DNA of 64,000 nt from positions 1,922,001-1,986,000 of the forward strand of contig NC_089443.1 of the NCBI RefSeq assembly GCF_026210795.1, given 5' to 3'. This stretch comes from Rhizophagus irregularis (taxonomy: Eukaryota > Glomeromycota > Glomeromycetes > Glomerales > Glomeraceae). Made by a program: the position numbers and the translations under genes. This document shows positions 50,162 through 62,688 of this stretch, piece by piece (within the stretch, counting starts at the first letter, position 1; each line of letters begins with the position of its first letter). The notes beneath the pieces are model-generated. The model was not told the DNA's origin, made no database searches, and saw nothing but the letters and a program-made list of their open reading frames with translations.

Positions 50162-52093
50162 ATGCAAACCACCAAAAATACAAATGAATGTATTAATTGG
50201 ATTGAAGAATCTATACTGTATCTAGGAATATTATGGATTTTATGAACAAGAATATTCAAAGAATTGGTACTGGAGGATTCGGTAAAGTTTATCGTGCAAA
50301 TTGGAAAAATTCAGACCAATATTTAGCGTTAAAATCCTTTTTCAATCTTGATGACGTCACTGCAAAGAAATATCATAATATAGTTCAAACTTCAACGTGA
50401 TATACAATTTCATAATATTATTATTAAATTCTATGGAGTCGCACAATTTGACCCAGGTATGATAAAATTCACTTATTTTATTATTTGGTCTTTTAAGAGT
50501 GTAATTTATTAAAAAATGGATATTTCTTTTATTAATCATTAGAAAATCAAAATGTTCAATCAAAAAAATTATTTTTTAGTGATGGAGTATGCTGATTCTG
50601 GTACTCTCAAAAAGGAAAACTTCGATAACCTTACCTGGAACGACAAATATAACTTGGCGTACCAACTAACTAGCGCTGTGTCGTGTTTACATAATGAAAG
50701 AATAGTGCATCGTGATTTGGTAATTCATTTTATTAAATAATAAAATAATAATTATAATTTTTTTTTCAATTTTTAACGTCATATTAATTTAATAGCACTC
50801 CGGTAATGTATTGATTCATCAAAATACTATCAAATTGTCCGACTTCGGGTTGTCAAAAAGAATCGAATCATCATCCAATACAAAAACCAAATTTTTTGGA
50901 TGTATTCCTTACGTTGATCCAAAAAGATTTAGTGGACGAAAAAAAAATAAAAACTCAAATCAAACATGTTCATTTAATGAAAAAAGTGACATTTATAGTG
51001 TTGGTGTGTTATTTTGGGAGATATCTAGTGGTCAACACCATTTGTTACTGAAGAGTACGATATTGATTTAGTTTTAGAAATTTCACAAGGTCGTACCCAT
51101 TCCTAATACGCCTGAAAATTATATTAACATTTATACTGGTACGTATGAACTCTCATTAATTATAATTTATAATCTATTAACATTATTATGTTTTTAGAAT
51201 GTTGGGATGCTGAACCAGACAATCGCCCAACTATAAATCAAGTATAACACCATCATCAGATGGACAAAATTTTAATTCAATCAATATTGATACTTCAAAT
51301 ATTAACAATTCATTACATGAAGAAATGTCTCAAATTATTAAAAATTTTGATAAAATGAATACAAAAGAAATGGTATATACAACAAATGAAGCAAGATATT
51401 TCATCTGAAAAAAATTTAAATAAAATAGTTAATAATATAGTAAATTATATTTTCAAAGTAAATAATGAAGGAAATATCAAAATAAAAGCTTAAGAAAATT
51501 TATTTATTCTTGATTATTTTAATGATAACAATATAAATTCAAAAGAAATTTATGATTGGTTATTAAGTAATCAAAATAATTCAGATTCCATATTTTTACT
51601 TGGATATTTTAATTATTTAGGAATTGAAACAAGTGCAGATAATAAGAAAGCGGTTAACTTATTCATTAAAGTACCAGAACAAAATCACAATATTATATTG
51701 GAATATGTTATAAATCTGGTCGTGGAACTGTAAAAGATGAAAAATTAGCTTTCGAATATTTTGAAAAAATAGCAAATAAGGGTTACGCAATGGGATTATT
51801 TGGTTGTGGTTATCTTTATTATCATGGAATTGGAACTAGCGTTAATTATAAAAAGCAATTGAATTATATCAACAGGCAGCAAATTTAGGACATCTAATAG
51901 CTCAAACTAAACTTGGCATTATGTATGAAGATAAAGATTATAAAGCTTTTGAATTATATTACAAGGCAGCAAATTCAGGATATAGTTTGGCTCAATATAA
52001 ACATGCTAAAATGTATGAATTTGGAAATGGAATTGAAAAGGATGGTACGAATCAGGTGATCAAAATGAATTAGAAAAATTAAGAAAAAAATAA
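50162..52093 (+). pseudogene. Broken protein kinase with Sel1 repeats
   Basis: Starts MQTTKNTNECINWIEESI, then needs frame changes to continue with RIGTGGFGKVYRANWKNSDQ, NYFLVMEYADSGTLKKENFD, IVHRDL spliced to HSGNVLIHQNTIKLSDFGLS, and KSDIYSVGVLFWEISSGQ. The HRD and DFG motifs are intact, unlike the two non-broken kinases in the window. A frameshift after SSGQ, a stop near 51070 and further breaks follow; CWDAEPDNRPTINQ occurs at about 51203. Downstream are Sel1-like repeats (YLGIETSADNKKAVNLF, KSGRGTVKDEKLAFEYFEKI, GYLYYHGIGTSVNYKK, AANLGHLIAQTKLGIMYED) in several frames to about 52050. Kinase plus Sel1 repeats is a common Glomeromycotina combination. Confidence 0.85.
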
Positions 52094-54523
52094 TTAAGCT
52101 TATTTACAGTACATTGCATATTCTTTTTTTGTTATTTAAACTAAAATATTGTTCGTTTGGATTTTATGACGAGTTTAAATATAAAATCCTAATAGTATTT
52201 TTTTCTTCTAATAAAAACTATACTTTCTCTTTAATTCAATTCCTTGATTATTATAATGCACAAAATTAACTATACAATGAAAGGTGGCAAGAACTTAATT
52301 TATTAAACTTTCTTTATACCTCATGTGATAAATAGCGTTGTATTGAATATCTTAAAAATATATATAGTTCATGAATACTTACAAAATGGCACAGTTTCAT
52401 AAAATTTAATTTTACGAAATTTTCTTATCTGGATCGCGGCTAACTAATGATTTTATTTTTTGAAACAAATGTTTGGTTAGTTATATATATCTTAACAAGT
52501 TTATAATTTCCAGTTTCAAAATAGATGTCAAAAATCATCTTTTCGTTAATCTCTTAATTTTAATTTGAGTATATTTCAAAATTTAGTTGATTATCGGTTA
52601 TTGTAATAATGTTTCAAAGTAATATTTAGCTAAGTAATAAAATTACTTTTGTAAGTTCGTTAGAAAAATAATATTATTTAGTTATTTTATTTATTTTATT
52701 TTATTTTATTTTGTAGGTACTGTAATATTATTTAGTTAAAACTTGTTTATTAAAAAATTCTGTTTAAATTTTCCATTGCCTTATACTTAATTTCATCGTC
52801 CGTTTCTTATTCATTTTTCTCGGTGTATCTGATCTTAGAATAGTATGATTTTGTAAAATAGTATGTAGTTTGCGTTTTTTGTTAGTACGTATGATTTTAA
52901 ATCGTACTACTTTGATTGCTAAATATAGAAAAATTGTACGTATGTAGTGAAAAAAAAAATCATACATACATACTTTTATACCAGCCTCGCCATACACTTT
53001 TTCAATCCCTTGAAGTCCTATGCAATGGCGCTCGCTCCTTCTTTAAAATATGAAAACAAAAATTTAAATAAATATTTTTATTTGTTATACTAGCATGTCA
53101 TTATTTATGTGCATTTATCTTTAAATAAATAAATTATAAACACAATCATATTTAAAAGCTTTTTCATGTTCTTTATTATTAAATTTTAAATTTTTTAAAT
53201 TTTTTAATTTTCTCGCAGAACTTAAGTGAAAAAAATTGAAGCTGCAAAATACTAAATTACCTATAAAAAAATTATATAGGATTTCTTCCCTATAAAAAAT
53301 TTTTATCCGAATATTTCCATTATTTCTCCGTGTCTTCCGTAAAAATTCCGTGAAAATGATAATCAAGACATCCGATATATCGAAAAAATCTTGCTAAACC
53401 GGATTTATATAAAATATACGAAAAATCCGAAATATCAAGATATCACGTGATTTTCAAATAATTTTATTATTATAAAAGAACTATCTGCTATACACAGGCG
53501 AAAGATATTCGATATATCAAAAAATCTTCTATGCAGGATTTTATATGAAAATTATGTTAGGATCCGATATATCAAGATATACAGAAAAATAAAGCTATTT
53601 CCAAACTTTGATTAAAATATTAAAAAAAAGAATGGTAAAATTGTATGCAATATTTGTAAAGAATTTCGGTATAAAATGATTAATTTTAATTCTGGTCAAA
53701 ATTAACCATTTCAGCTGGAATTAAGCATTTTTTTAAAATTACAATAATATAAAGGTAGGCTAAAAGGGATACATTAACGCCAAATTTGGAAAAATTCGAT
53801 ATATCAAGATTTTTTTGATATAACTGATATAGAATCAAATCCGACTTATGAAATATCGCGACTTTACTAATAAAATGCGGTTGATTTAATATGACAGATT
53901 TGGTTCCGAGAGAAAAATCCGAAATAATACCGATTTATCGCAGTATGATTTTGTAAGTTAGTATGTTTGTGGAATTTTTACTTTGTATGTGTACATATAT
54001 ACTTATCATAATATCATATATAATAATATGTATATATGATAATATGATTTAACTTTTTTTATTACGCACAAATAACACATAATTATGATAATTCGACGTT
54101 TGATCAACGGTTACAGAAGACAATTACACAATATATTAAATACGAAAAATATAATTATGTAATTATTCTTTATCAATTCGAGATTTATTTTTTTTTTTTA
54201 ATATTTTATTACATAAATATAAATAAATTTCACATTAATTATAATAATTATACCAATTAAAATATTAAATAATTATGGAAATAGTTCTCTAGATGTAAAA
54301 GAAATTATCGAAGCTCTAGAATTGGCTAATTTAGTAAAGAAAAAGGATTAGGATTATAATGTAGGCAAGCCCTGTAAAAAATCTGATCCGTGTTTTATCT
54401 TTCCATATTTTTTCCGTGAATGTATCATTTTAATGGAATTTATAACCTTAAATCATGGAAATTTTCATCTCGCTAACACGGATATCCGTGAATGGATATA
54501 TCGGATATTTTTACCTATAAAAA
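52094..54523. other. Gene-poor, repeat-rich region
   Basis: No gene recognised. Two related segments, AGTATGATTTTGTAA(A/G)(A/T)TAGTATGT-like, occur at about 52843 and 53942. From about 53360 to 54500 the motif CGATATATC recurs (see separate entry). A 30-bp ATTTTATTTTATTTTATTTT-like run lies near 52685. Confidence 0.45.
53360..53920. repeat. Degenerate GATATATC-rich repeat block
   Basis: Repeated (C)CGATATATC(A)A-type words at about 53371, 53509, 53560 and 53788, plus AAATATCAAGATATC variants near 53433, with similar spacing, indicating an old tandem or nested repeat. Further copies lie near 54498 (GGATATATCGGATA). Confidence 0.5.
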
Positions 54524-54687
54524 CGAAATGTGTTAAATTTGTTGTTCATGTGTAATAAATGTCTAAAAAAGCACCATTTTGTCCGATTTATGTCTTATTA
54601 CAAAAAAACGAAAATTAAACAAAATGGTGCTTATTTAGACATTTATTACACATGAACAACAAATTTAACACATTCCGTTTTTATAGG
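54524..54687. mobile_element. Hairpin MITE with about 69-bp inverted repeats
   Basis: Nearly the whole 164 bp folds back: the left arm begins CCTATAAAAACGAAATGTGT and continues through TGTTCATGTGTAATAAATG; the right arm is its near-perfect reverse complement ending ACGG/CGTTTTTATAGG. A loop of about 25 bp separates the arms. A related but rearranged copy lies at 58491-58643. Confidence 0.85.
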
Positions 54688-54902
54688 GTTACTGGAACCA
54701 ACTGATCAGATTTATCGAGATTGCCTGTGTAGTTCATTTTATGAAAATTTTCCTTTAAATATTATAAAGTATTAATAAACTTTTTTAGATTTATTATACA
54801 AATACGGAATCTAATTCTAAAGGTATTAACACTCTATAAAAATTTTTAATTTTTTTCTTTTCAAAAAAAAAAATAAATAAAAACAATTTTTAAATAAATT
54901 GA
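54688..54902. other. 3' flank of MFS gene
   Basis: From about 54732 this flank is near-identical to 63618-63785, the flank of the second MFS copy, so the duplication includes at least 170 bp downstream of the coding region. Confidence 0.7.
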
Positions 54903-56837
54903 TTACTCATCAATCCTGGAATTGATCTTTTCTCTCCAATATTTTCCTTTGTAACTAACAACAAATAAACAAACCACACCAATAAAAGAAACGCAAATCA
55001 TGATGGTATAAATCAAACCAATACCAACAGCTTCTTCAAAAGGTACAGATATAAAAGTAAATAATGCGGCTGCGGACGATCTCGTAAGGTTATTAATTGC
55101 AACTGCTGATGCACTTCTACCTGGAAAAGCATCGACCAAATATGTTGAAACTGAATTAAGCACTGCTACAAAACTAAATGCTCCTATCAAATAAGAGTTA
55201 TAATTTTTTAATCGAATTAATTAAAAAAAATTAAAAGTTAGAAACATTGATTTTGTACGTACCAGTGAACATAGCGATAATTGGTAAGGCTATATGTAAT
55301 CTAGCTTCAAGAAACCACCCATAACATATGTAAGAAACCGAAATAAAAAAACAACCAATCCAAACACTATGAAGTCTCATTTCAGGATATCCAACACCAT
55401 TGTTTCTTTTTTTAGCTTTCATAAGAACATAATCTGACCATTTTCCTCCTATGACACTTCCAATCATATATCCAGTACCCTGAGCCAAAAAAATTAATCC
55501 AACTGTTGATGCTGAAACATGATATATATCTGTGAAACTTAGCTCAGCTAATGTATTTTGTATATAAATTATTGCATACGTAATACTTATGTATACTATT
55601 ACAAGTAACATATTGGGATATTTTAATAAACGTAATGGTGATGTAGGATCAAATCTTTTACGGTGTCGTGAATTTAAAGTTGTATTATTAGGGTTCGGTA
55701 GATTTGTTGGAGGTGCAAATGTTTCAGGAAGTGCAAAGAAAATTAATATTAATATTAAACCTTCAGTAACCGCAAGAATCCATAAAATCCATCTCCATCC
55801 TAAATAATCTGTTATATATCCCCCGATTAATGGTCCTATAACTGATCCAACCAAAGGTCCAAGATAAAATATTCCATACGCTTGTCCTCGTTCTAAAAAT
55901 ACACTAATTAATAAATATTATTTGTATTTTATACATTTAATTCTTACAATATAATATTAACCTACCAAATGAATGAAAAATATCACCTATTGTTCCGGCA
56001 CCAATGCTGCAATCATAAAAATATAGGTAAGGATAAATTTATTAATATAAATATCGTAATGAAAGAAACATACCTCAGAACTGCAGAAGCACCACAAGCT
56101 TGAACTAATCGCATCGCTAACAATAACCAGATGCTATTTGATAAACCACATATTACAGTTCCTATAATATATATTATAAAGGAAGCCAAGTAAACATTAC
56201 GTCTCGTATAAAACGCATCAGAATAAGCTGCCCATCCTAGTGGCTGTGCCACAACAATACAAATTTAAAAAGTTAAAAAAAGACCTTTGTAATTTATCTA
56301 TTTATACTTACTGCCACGCCCATGAAGAAAATATTAACGCCAACTGTATGTAATTATCAAAAATAAATTAATAAAACCACTTCTAAATATGATAATTTTT
56401 GAATTCATTCATTGATATCTTACTTATTCCATTAGCCAGCACTCTGCTAGTTTTTAAATCATTTTCAATATTGGTAATTGACGGATAAAATATTCTAAAT
56501 ATAAAAGAAAGTTGAATATACTATTTATTTATTTTAAATCCCGTTCATAAAATAAATATTTCACGTACGTGCTTGAAAGTGGTGCAACCATTCCAGCTAA
56601 AGAAATAATAAATAAAATAAAATTTTTCTTTTTTCTCGGCCAATATTTTGGGTCATTCGGAACTTTTATCGTTTCTTTTGGTATTTCAGAGTTAACCGAT
56701 AATTGGTCGGCAAGTTTTTTATCATCTTTTTCTATATTATTACTATTATGTAAGGTTAATTCAATATCATTCGTATTTGATTCGTCGTTGTTGGTGGATA
56801 TAGACGATCTAATATTTGTATTATTCTGTTTTTCCAT
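54903..56837 (-). CDS. MFS transporter, DHA1 drug:H+ antiporter type
   Basis: Secondary transporter with about 12 membrane segments in six or more exons, roughly 480 residues. Exon 1 (ATG at 56837) has a polar cytosolic N-terminus rich in Asn and then KYWPRKKKNFILFIISLAGM and APLSST, spliced to IFYPSITNIENDLKTSRVLA; then FFMGVAPLGWAAYSDAFYTR (motif A, GWAAYSD...RR), RLVQACGASA (motif B-like), LGPLVGSVIGPLIGGYITDY (motif C), WILAVTEGLILILIFFALPE, LAQGTGYMIGSVIGGKWSD, and AFPGRSASAVAINNLTRSSA in the last exon. The family exports drugs, polyamines or small metabolites; substrate unknown. A second copy begins at the right window edge. Confidence 0.9.
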
Positions 56838-57446
56838 TTTTTAAAATTTTTAAATTGACACACCCTCCTTATAAATACTTTCAATTTTCATTAGTAAGAT
56901 AAAACTAGTAAATTCTTTAAATAATACATATAAACGTTCATTCATTTGAGTCCGGAACTTGCCGAATACAACTCATTTTCGTAGCACGACATTTAAGTCA
57001 TAATTCTTTTTTTGTCGATTTGAACATAAAAGGTTAAAAGAAAAGAAAAGTTCAATTAAGCCAGTACTATTGAAGCTAGTTTTAAACTTTTTTGCCTTAA
57101 GGTTCATCCGAGAATATAATGAAGAATAGCTTTTTTTACAAGGTTTAACCATTGTTTTCATTATTGATTTAATTGGTTATTAAAAAAAAAAAAATTTTTT
57201 TAAATATTCATAAATTTTACTTCATCATGGAATTCTATCCAGCGTTGGCATTAAAAAAATATAAAAAATGAGTGCAAAATTGAAAGCTATATTAGGAATT
57301 GTGCAACATTAAATTAAGAATGAAAAAATTAATGACCGAATTTGGGGATGTCTAAAACGGCGTGACTTCGGACAAAATTGTTTTTTTGAAAAAAAAAATT
57401 CCCCACATATATACAACCTATTCAAAACATATGTTAGGTGCATTTG
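56838..57446. other. Promoter side of MFS gene and spacer
   Basis: No feature recognised apart from poly-A/poly-T runs near 57183 and 57393. Confidence 0.35.
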
Positions 57447-57633
57447 AGCCTGCTCTGCAAGTTTACTTAGAGTATAAAATGACGTTATGAATGCCGTTTT
57501 TGACTTATTTGACTTTTCATTTTTATTAAAAATTTATTTATCCATTTTGCCAAAATCCGTTTGCTCATATGTAAAGTCAAAAACAATATTCAAAATCTAC
57601 TTTTTTTTCTTAAGTAGACTTGCAGAGCAGGCT
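57447..57633. repeat. Inverted repeat AGCCTGCTCTGCAAG...
   Basis: AGCCTGCTCTGCAAGTTTAC (57447-57469) pairs with GTAGACTTGCAGAGCAGGCT (57611-57633), about 140 bp apart; a solo arm is at 61271-61292. Likely MITE family. Confidence 0.7.
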
Positions 57634-57854
57634 AAAATACGCTTATTTTATGGTTTTTAAGTTTATGTTAATCTTAGTTTATGAAAAAATCAATATATAG
57701 AATCACGTGATTTAACTCCCCCGAATTTGGATATTATCGTATTAATTAAAGTTACTTTTCTATATCATAGATGCCTGATTTCAAAATCAGTTTCAATATT
57801 TAGGAAATTGCTTTGAAAAGATTTGCTTATATATAATAAATTATTGAGAATCAG

Positions 57855-58482
57855 GGCGACAAACACTTCACTGACAATCATTTCACCGACATTCATTTTA
57901 CCATCAACACTTACAGTATTTATTTCTATTTCACTACCCACTTCAGTTATGAAAATCAGAATATATATTTATATAAAAGAATTTACCATACTATTTAAAA
58001 GATTTGTACTTCAAAAAAAATTTCAATAACCAAATTAAAAAAAATTACGTCATTACTGTAAATCAAAAACTATTTTACTCTTATTTATACATATTTGCTG
58101 ATAAGCAGGAATGTTTAAAATTTCAGGTAGTATTACATCATTATATGTTTAATATATAACAAAATGTGAAATACTATGATATTTATATATAATAAAATAA
58201 CCAATTTTATTTTTTAAAAATTTATTTCAGCTCCATAATATATTGTACTTAAAATTGTTCTTAATAATTTTCTTAATTTAGTTTATATAATTTGCTTTTT
58301 TTGTAAGCATTCTATAGTATTTCAAAATGCTAATTGAATATAATAATGTACTGTATATCATTTCAATTAATAATAAATAAACAATAACAAAATAAATAAA
58401 TAATTATTTCAATATTACTTTATTTTATTACATACAAAATTATATTATTATTTTGTAGGTAAAATGATTGTCGGTAATATGA
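57855..58482. mobile_element. Second element with array-type ends
   Basis: Left: GGCGACAAACACTTCACTGA then CAATCATTTCACCGAC, ATTCATTTTACCATC, about 15-bp units. Right: GGTAAAATGATTGTCGGTAA is the reverse complement of that unit type. AT-rich centre, no coding capacity. Same architecture as 46537-47000 but different unit sequence. The hairpin MITE relative abuts its right end. Confidence 0.6.
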
Positions 58483-58490
58483 ACCAGACC

Positions 58491-58643
58491 CGTGTAATAA
58501 ATGTCTAAAAAAGCACATTTTCTTTTTTTGTAATAAGACATAAATCGGACAAAATGGTGCTTTATTAGACACTTATTACACGGTTACGGTACATTTCTTA
58601 TTACACATGAACAACAAATTTAACACATTTCGGTTTTATAGGG
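58491..58643. mobile_element. Rearranged copy of the 54.5-kb hairpin MITE
   Basis: GTGTAATAAATGTCTAAAAA-AGCAC and GTGCTTTATTAGACACTTAT-TACAC form inverted arms (58492-58583), followed by an extra stretch (CATGAACAACAAATTTAACA...TTTTATAGGG) that belongs to the outer arm of the 54.5-kb element. The inner loop is inverted relative to that copy. Confidence 0.75.
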
Positions 58644-59577
58644 ATATCTTATAAAAAAATATATATATATATACTGTATAAGAATAAAAATAAAATAAAA
58701 ATAAGATACTTTCTTTCTTTTCTTTTAAGAGAAACTTTTTATTCTTCGCTAAAAGTAGTTACAAATTTTCTTTTCCCACGTGATTTTGTGTTAAAGCAAG
58801 AAACGAAGACAAAAAAAAGGAAAAATGAAAAAAAAAGATTATTTTATTACTTTTACAATAAGACCAAAAAATAATGCTTTTATACTTTATTAAATTTAAT
58901 AAACTAATTAAAAATCTTTAGTAAAAATTGAAAAAATGCTAATTACTCCATGAATATTTAATTTAAGGCAGTTTGATAAAAATTAATATCTTGGTAGTAA
59001 TTTTACACATGCAAAATGAGTTTGCTTAATCTTCAAAGGCCTGTTTCATCTAACAAAAGCGCTAAAATTACACTGCAAAGTGAAAAATCCAGCTGCGCGC
59101 TGCACAGTAATTTTACACTGAAATATTCATACCTTTGAGAATATTTAAGCTATTTAATATTTGAGTAATTCCATTTGTGCTGAAGAACTTTACTTAAGCC
59201 TTCTAGATCTATTTCATTTAATCAAAGTACTGAAATTACACTATAATATTGAAAAATATATATTATAAAGACTATAAAAAAACGCGTCTATTTACGAGAG
59301 AAAAGAGCACTTGTATGTATATCAATATTTTACAGTTTTTATGATTTTTTAATTTTTAAAAAGATTTTTAAACGGTATTTTAAACAAATAAATTAATAGC
59401 GTCACATAAGTCACGTGGAAGGAAGAAATATGAAATATGAATTATGAATTATTGTGATCACGTGATGTATACGTGTTGTCCAGACATGTAATGAATTCAA
59501 ATATTATTAATTGTAAACATGTTGAATTAATCTCAAAATGGATATTTTCTAAAAAGTTGCTATTTTATTAAAAGCGA
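58644..59577. other. Intergenic with a direct repeat
   Basis: About 50 bp is repeated directly: 59040-59092 (TGTTTCATCTAACAAAAGCG...) and 59209-59260 (TATTTCATTTAATCAAAGTA...), both followed by TAAAATTACACT or TGAAATTACACT. No gene recognised. Confidence 0.5.
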
Positions 59578-60997
59578 TATCATACCGTTATAATAATATT
59601 ATTAGCGTTTCACATTATTGATAATTCATGAAAACATAAAGGTCTACTCACACGCTTCAGGATGTATCTCTGGATGAGTAATTTTTTTGGATAATTGAGA
59701 AATCATTTTCCATCTTTTTTCCTCAGCAATAGAATTTTCATCTGAAATTTTTGAAGGGGTTGGATCATCACATATTAAAATAATCCATTCACCTAATTTT
59801 TCATTTAAAATGCAGTCGGACGGTTTTCCTAATCATTATCCCAACATTGTTGCATTAATTCTGAATAAAAATTTGGAGTATCTTCTGGAATTTCAAATCT
59901 TTCTCCATTACAGATATCTTTTGCTAAATTAACTAATATCATGTGCTCTATTAATCTATTATGCCAAGGTCATTTACCAGTTGCGAGAGTATTAATAATG
60001 ATGCCAATTGAATACATATCAGAAGCAGTACTATAGTTTTCGCCACGTAATACTTCTGGTGCAACATATGGCAATACTCCATATATTTGATCCGAACTTT
60101 TATTTTCATTATTACATGGTCCATGAAGACCTATATCACCAATACGAGCATCAGTAGATGTATCTTCGTCTTCAATAAGTAAATTTCCTCCATGAAGATT
60201 TCCATGGATTTTTCCTTCACCATGAATTCTTTCAAGACCTCCAGCAATTCCCCATAACATATCGATCATATCTCTCCAGGAAAGAATTCCGTTATAATGA
60301 TCAAGATATTGATACAAGTCACCATTTTCGTAGTACTTCATTACAATCATATAAATAGATTCTAGATCCTTTGTGATGCCAAAAGTTAACGAAACCGATT
60401 GTAAACATTTATGGTATGATTTAATCTACAAAATATGAATAAGAATAAAATTCAGTCTATAAATTAAGAGTGTATTACAAATAATTTATCAAATATAATC
60501 AATAAGTACCTGTTTAATGTAAGAACTTGATATATTTTGTGAATTATCAAGACGTTTTAAAGCAACATTCATTGGTCCAGTTCGAGTCCATTCTTGTGCA
60601 CCATCATCCCAAATCCATCTAGGTCCTTCCATCCAAAGGACTGAATAAACACTACTAAAACCACCCCTACCAATAATATTTAACCGCTTCAAATTTCTCA
60701 AACGAGATCCATTCCAAATAATCACAAGTTTTGGTAGCGGTAAGCTGAGTGTAACGTATTAACTCATCGATCTTTTTATTTCCTGACGTCCAATAGAGAA
60801 AATATTCCTTCATTGCATTACTTTCACATTCCAAGCACCAACCAAAAGATATTCTAGGTTTACCACACTTAGGACAATCTTTTAGTTCTTTTGGAGTAAT
60901 CTTATTACCTTGTTGAAAAAAAATTCTTCTTTCATCTTAGTAAGGAGAGGAGTAATGTGATAATATTTTATTGTATTAAACCTCAAATTTGACTTCT
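59578..60997 (-). pseudogene. Broken inverted duplicate of the 41-kb kinase
   Basis: Closely follows 40947-42440 in reverse orientation, including leader, both exons, intron and part of the 3' flank (TATAACGGTATGATATC). Breaks: a frameshift near the ATG (ATG at 60935; MKEEFFFNKV instead of MEEEWFFQQQG), an inserted T in KYIGRG (near 60680), stops replacing Arg in TGKR (near 59968) and in the NDPVKR segment (near 59832), and a small insertion around 59955. GKIHGNLHGGNLL is kept, so the Asp-to-Asn change predates the duplication. Confidence 0.92.
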
Positions 60998-62439
60998 TTA
61001 TAATAAGGAAAACTTTCGGCCTGTAAAGTGGGGTATAAAACCTGATATTCTCCATCAAGCCTATTTTAACCCGTTTATAAACCTGTTTTAATAGAATGTT
61101 ATAACCAACAGATCTTTTTTGCAAATACGTTGTGCAATGAAATCTGCATAATATAGTACCTCTGACGAGGGGCATATCTTTTTTGTGTGCCAGGCAGCAA
61201 ATTGTTTAAAAAACATCATTAAGGATTTATCAACATAAAGTTTTTAAACTTATATTGTAGATGTAATTTCACCTGCTCTGCAAGTTTACTTAGGATTCGG
61301 AAAAAGGTTACGAATGCCGATTTTGAAAATTTTTTGCGCCACAATCTTCTGGCTGCGCCACGAATCTGGCACACACAAAAAACAAATGCCGAGGACTTTA
61401 TATGACGTAAATTCTGTTTTTTTTTGAAAATTTGATTGAAAATAGCAACTGCATCGACGTAATTTGATTTTTAATAAACGTTAATATGTTATACCTATTT
61501 AATACCTGTTTTGGCAATACTATCATTATATTTATAAATTCTTTTATAATAAGTAATTTAGACGGACGCGCTTTCTCAGAGAAAATTTTTTTTCTTTTAA
61601 CAACGAATAACACTCGCAGTCTATAATAAGGAGGTTCCTTCTAAAAAAACCCCCGAAAAAAAAAATTTTCAACAAAGGGTGCGTGAAATATAAAAGATGA
61701 CGCATTATTATCATAATTTTGCTAAGCCAAAATGAACTTACATAATTAATTTCTGCATTCATTAGAACGTTTTCGTACAAGTTTTTCTGCAAGAAAAAAG
61801 ACAAGAGCTGAATATGTGATTGATCGACCAGGAAATAATGCACAACCTGTTAGTTTATAAAAAATTTCTTGAAATATATTTATTCTAAAACTTACGTTCG
61901 ATTACATCATAATAATATAGTTCAAAGAGGAAACATGATCCTGTGAATTTTATAATTTAATAATAAACATTGTAAGTAAAAGCTCATTCTTGTCCATTCT
62001 TGTCTATTATTCATTCATAAGATAATCCAACACAAAATTTGGTACTGACAGGTATGTAACTCAAATCATGTATGATTCCAATAGAGTTTGTAAAACATTA
62101 CTTACCGCATGTACGGGAGCAAAAGGAAGATTGGGTATTTTTTATCAGGTCGTATATTCTGTATTATTTTATTTAATAATCCATTGGGATGTACATCATA
62201 ATCCCACATATTTCTAATCGACTGAACAATAAGATTTATTCAAAATCTTGAGACGTCAGTATTAAACATTTAATTAATAAACATTTAACTATAATAGAAA
62301 AACTTACGTTTAAAATTTATACCAACAAACAAAAGTTTTGAAATTTAAAAAGGGTTGATTTAATAAAATTTCGCTTGCTGATCACCTGATACTTTAAAAT
62401 TATGATATAATTTCGTATCCCTAAAAATTTCTTTAAAAT
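60998..62439. other. Gene-poor region
   Basis: A solo arm of the AGCCTGCTCTGC repeat sits at 61271-61292, followed by the same GAATGCCGTTTT-like sequence seen next to the 57.4-kb copy. Overlapping short minus-strand frames (61398-61843) have no recognisable similarity. Confidence 0.4.
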
Positions 62440-62606
62440 ATACTACTAAAAAATATACTTAAGCTAAGTATATTTAAGTGTATTTAATTATTTTTAAAAT
62501 TGCAATTTTAAGTATAATTTAAGTATATTTTAAAAATTTTAATTATATTTTAAGTCCTATTTTAAAGTATATTAAATACATTTTAAGTATATTTTTTTCA
62601 TAGGGC
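62440..62606. repeat. TTTAAGTATA-rich degenerate tandem repeat
   Basis: At least eight words of the type TTTAAGTATATTT or TATACTTAAGC in about 165 bp, both orientations mixed; almost pure A/T. Confidence 0.7.
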
Positions 62607-62688
62607 GTTCACTCATGCCTCATCTGTATTAAGGGAACACCGTTTTGGCCAGCATTAAGATTGGAATTACTTAATATAGAAATTCTCG

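Noticed and set aside
57823-58029. 68-codon plus-strand frame with Thr/Ser-rich sequence
   Set aside because: Its start is the 15-bp unit array at the end of a mobile element.
61398-61843. Overlapping minus-strand frames of 71 and 99 codons
   Set aside because: No similarity, no splice support, and they overlap in different frames.
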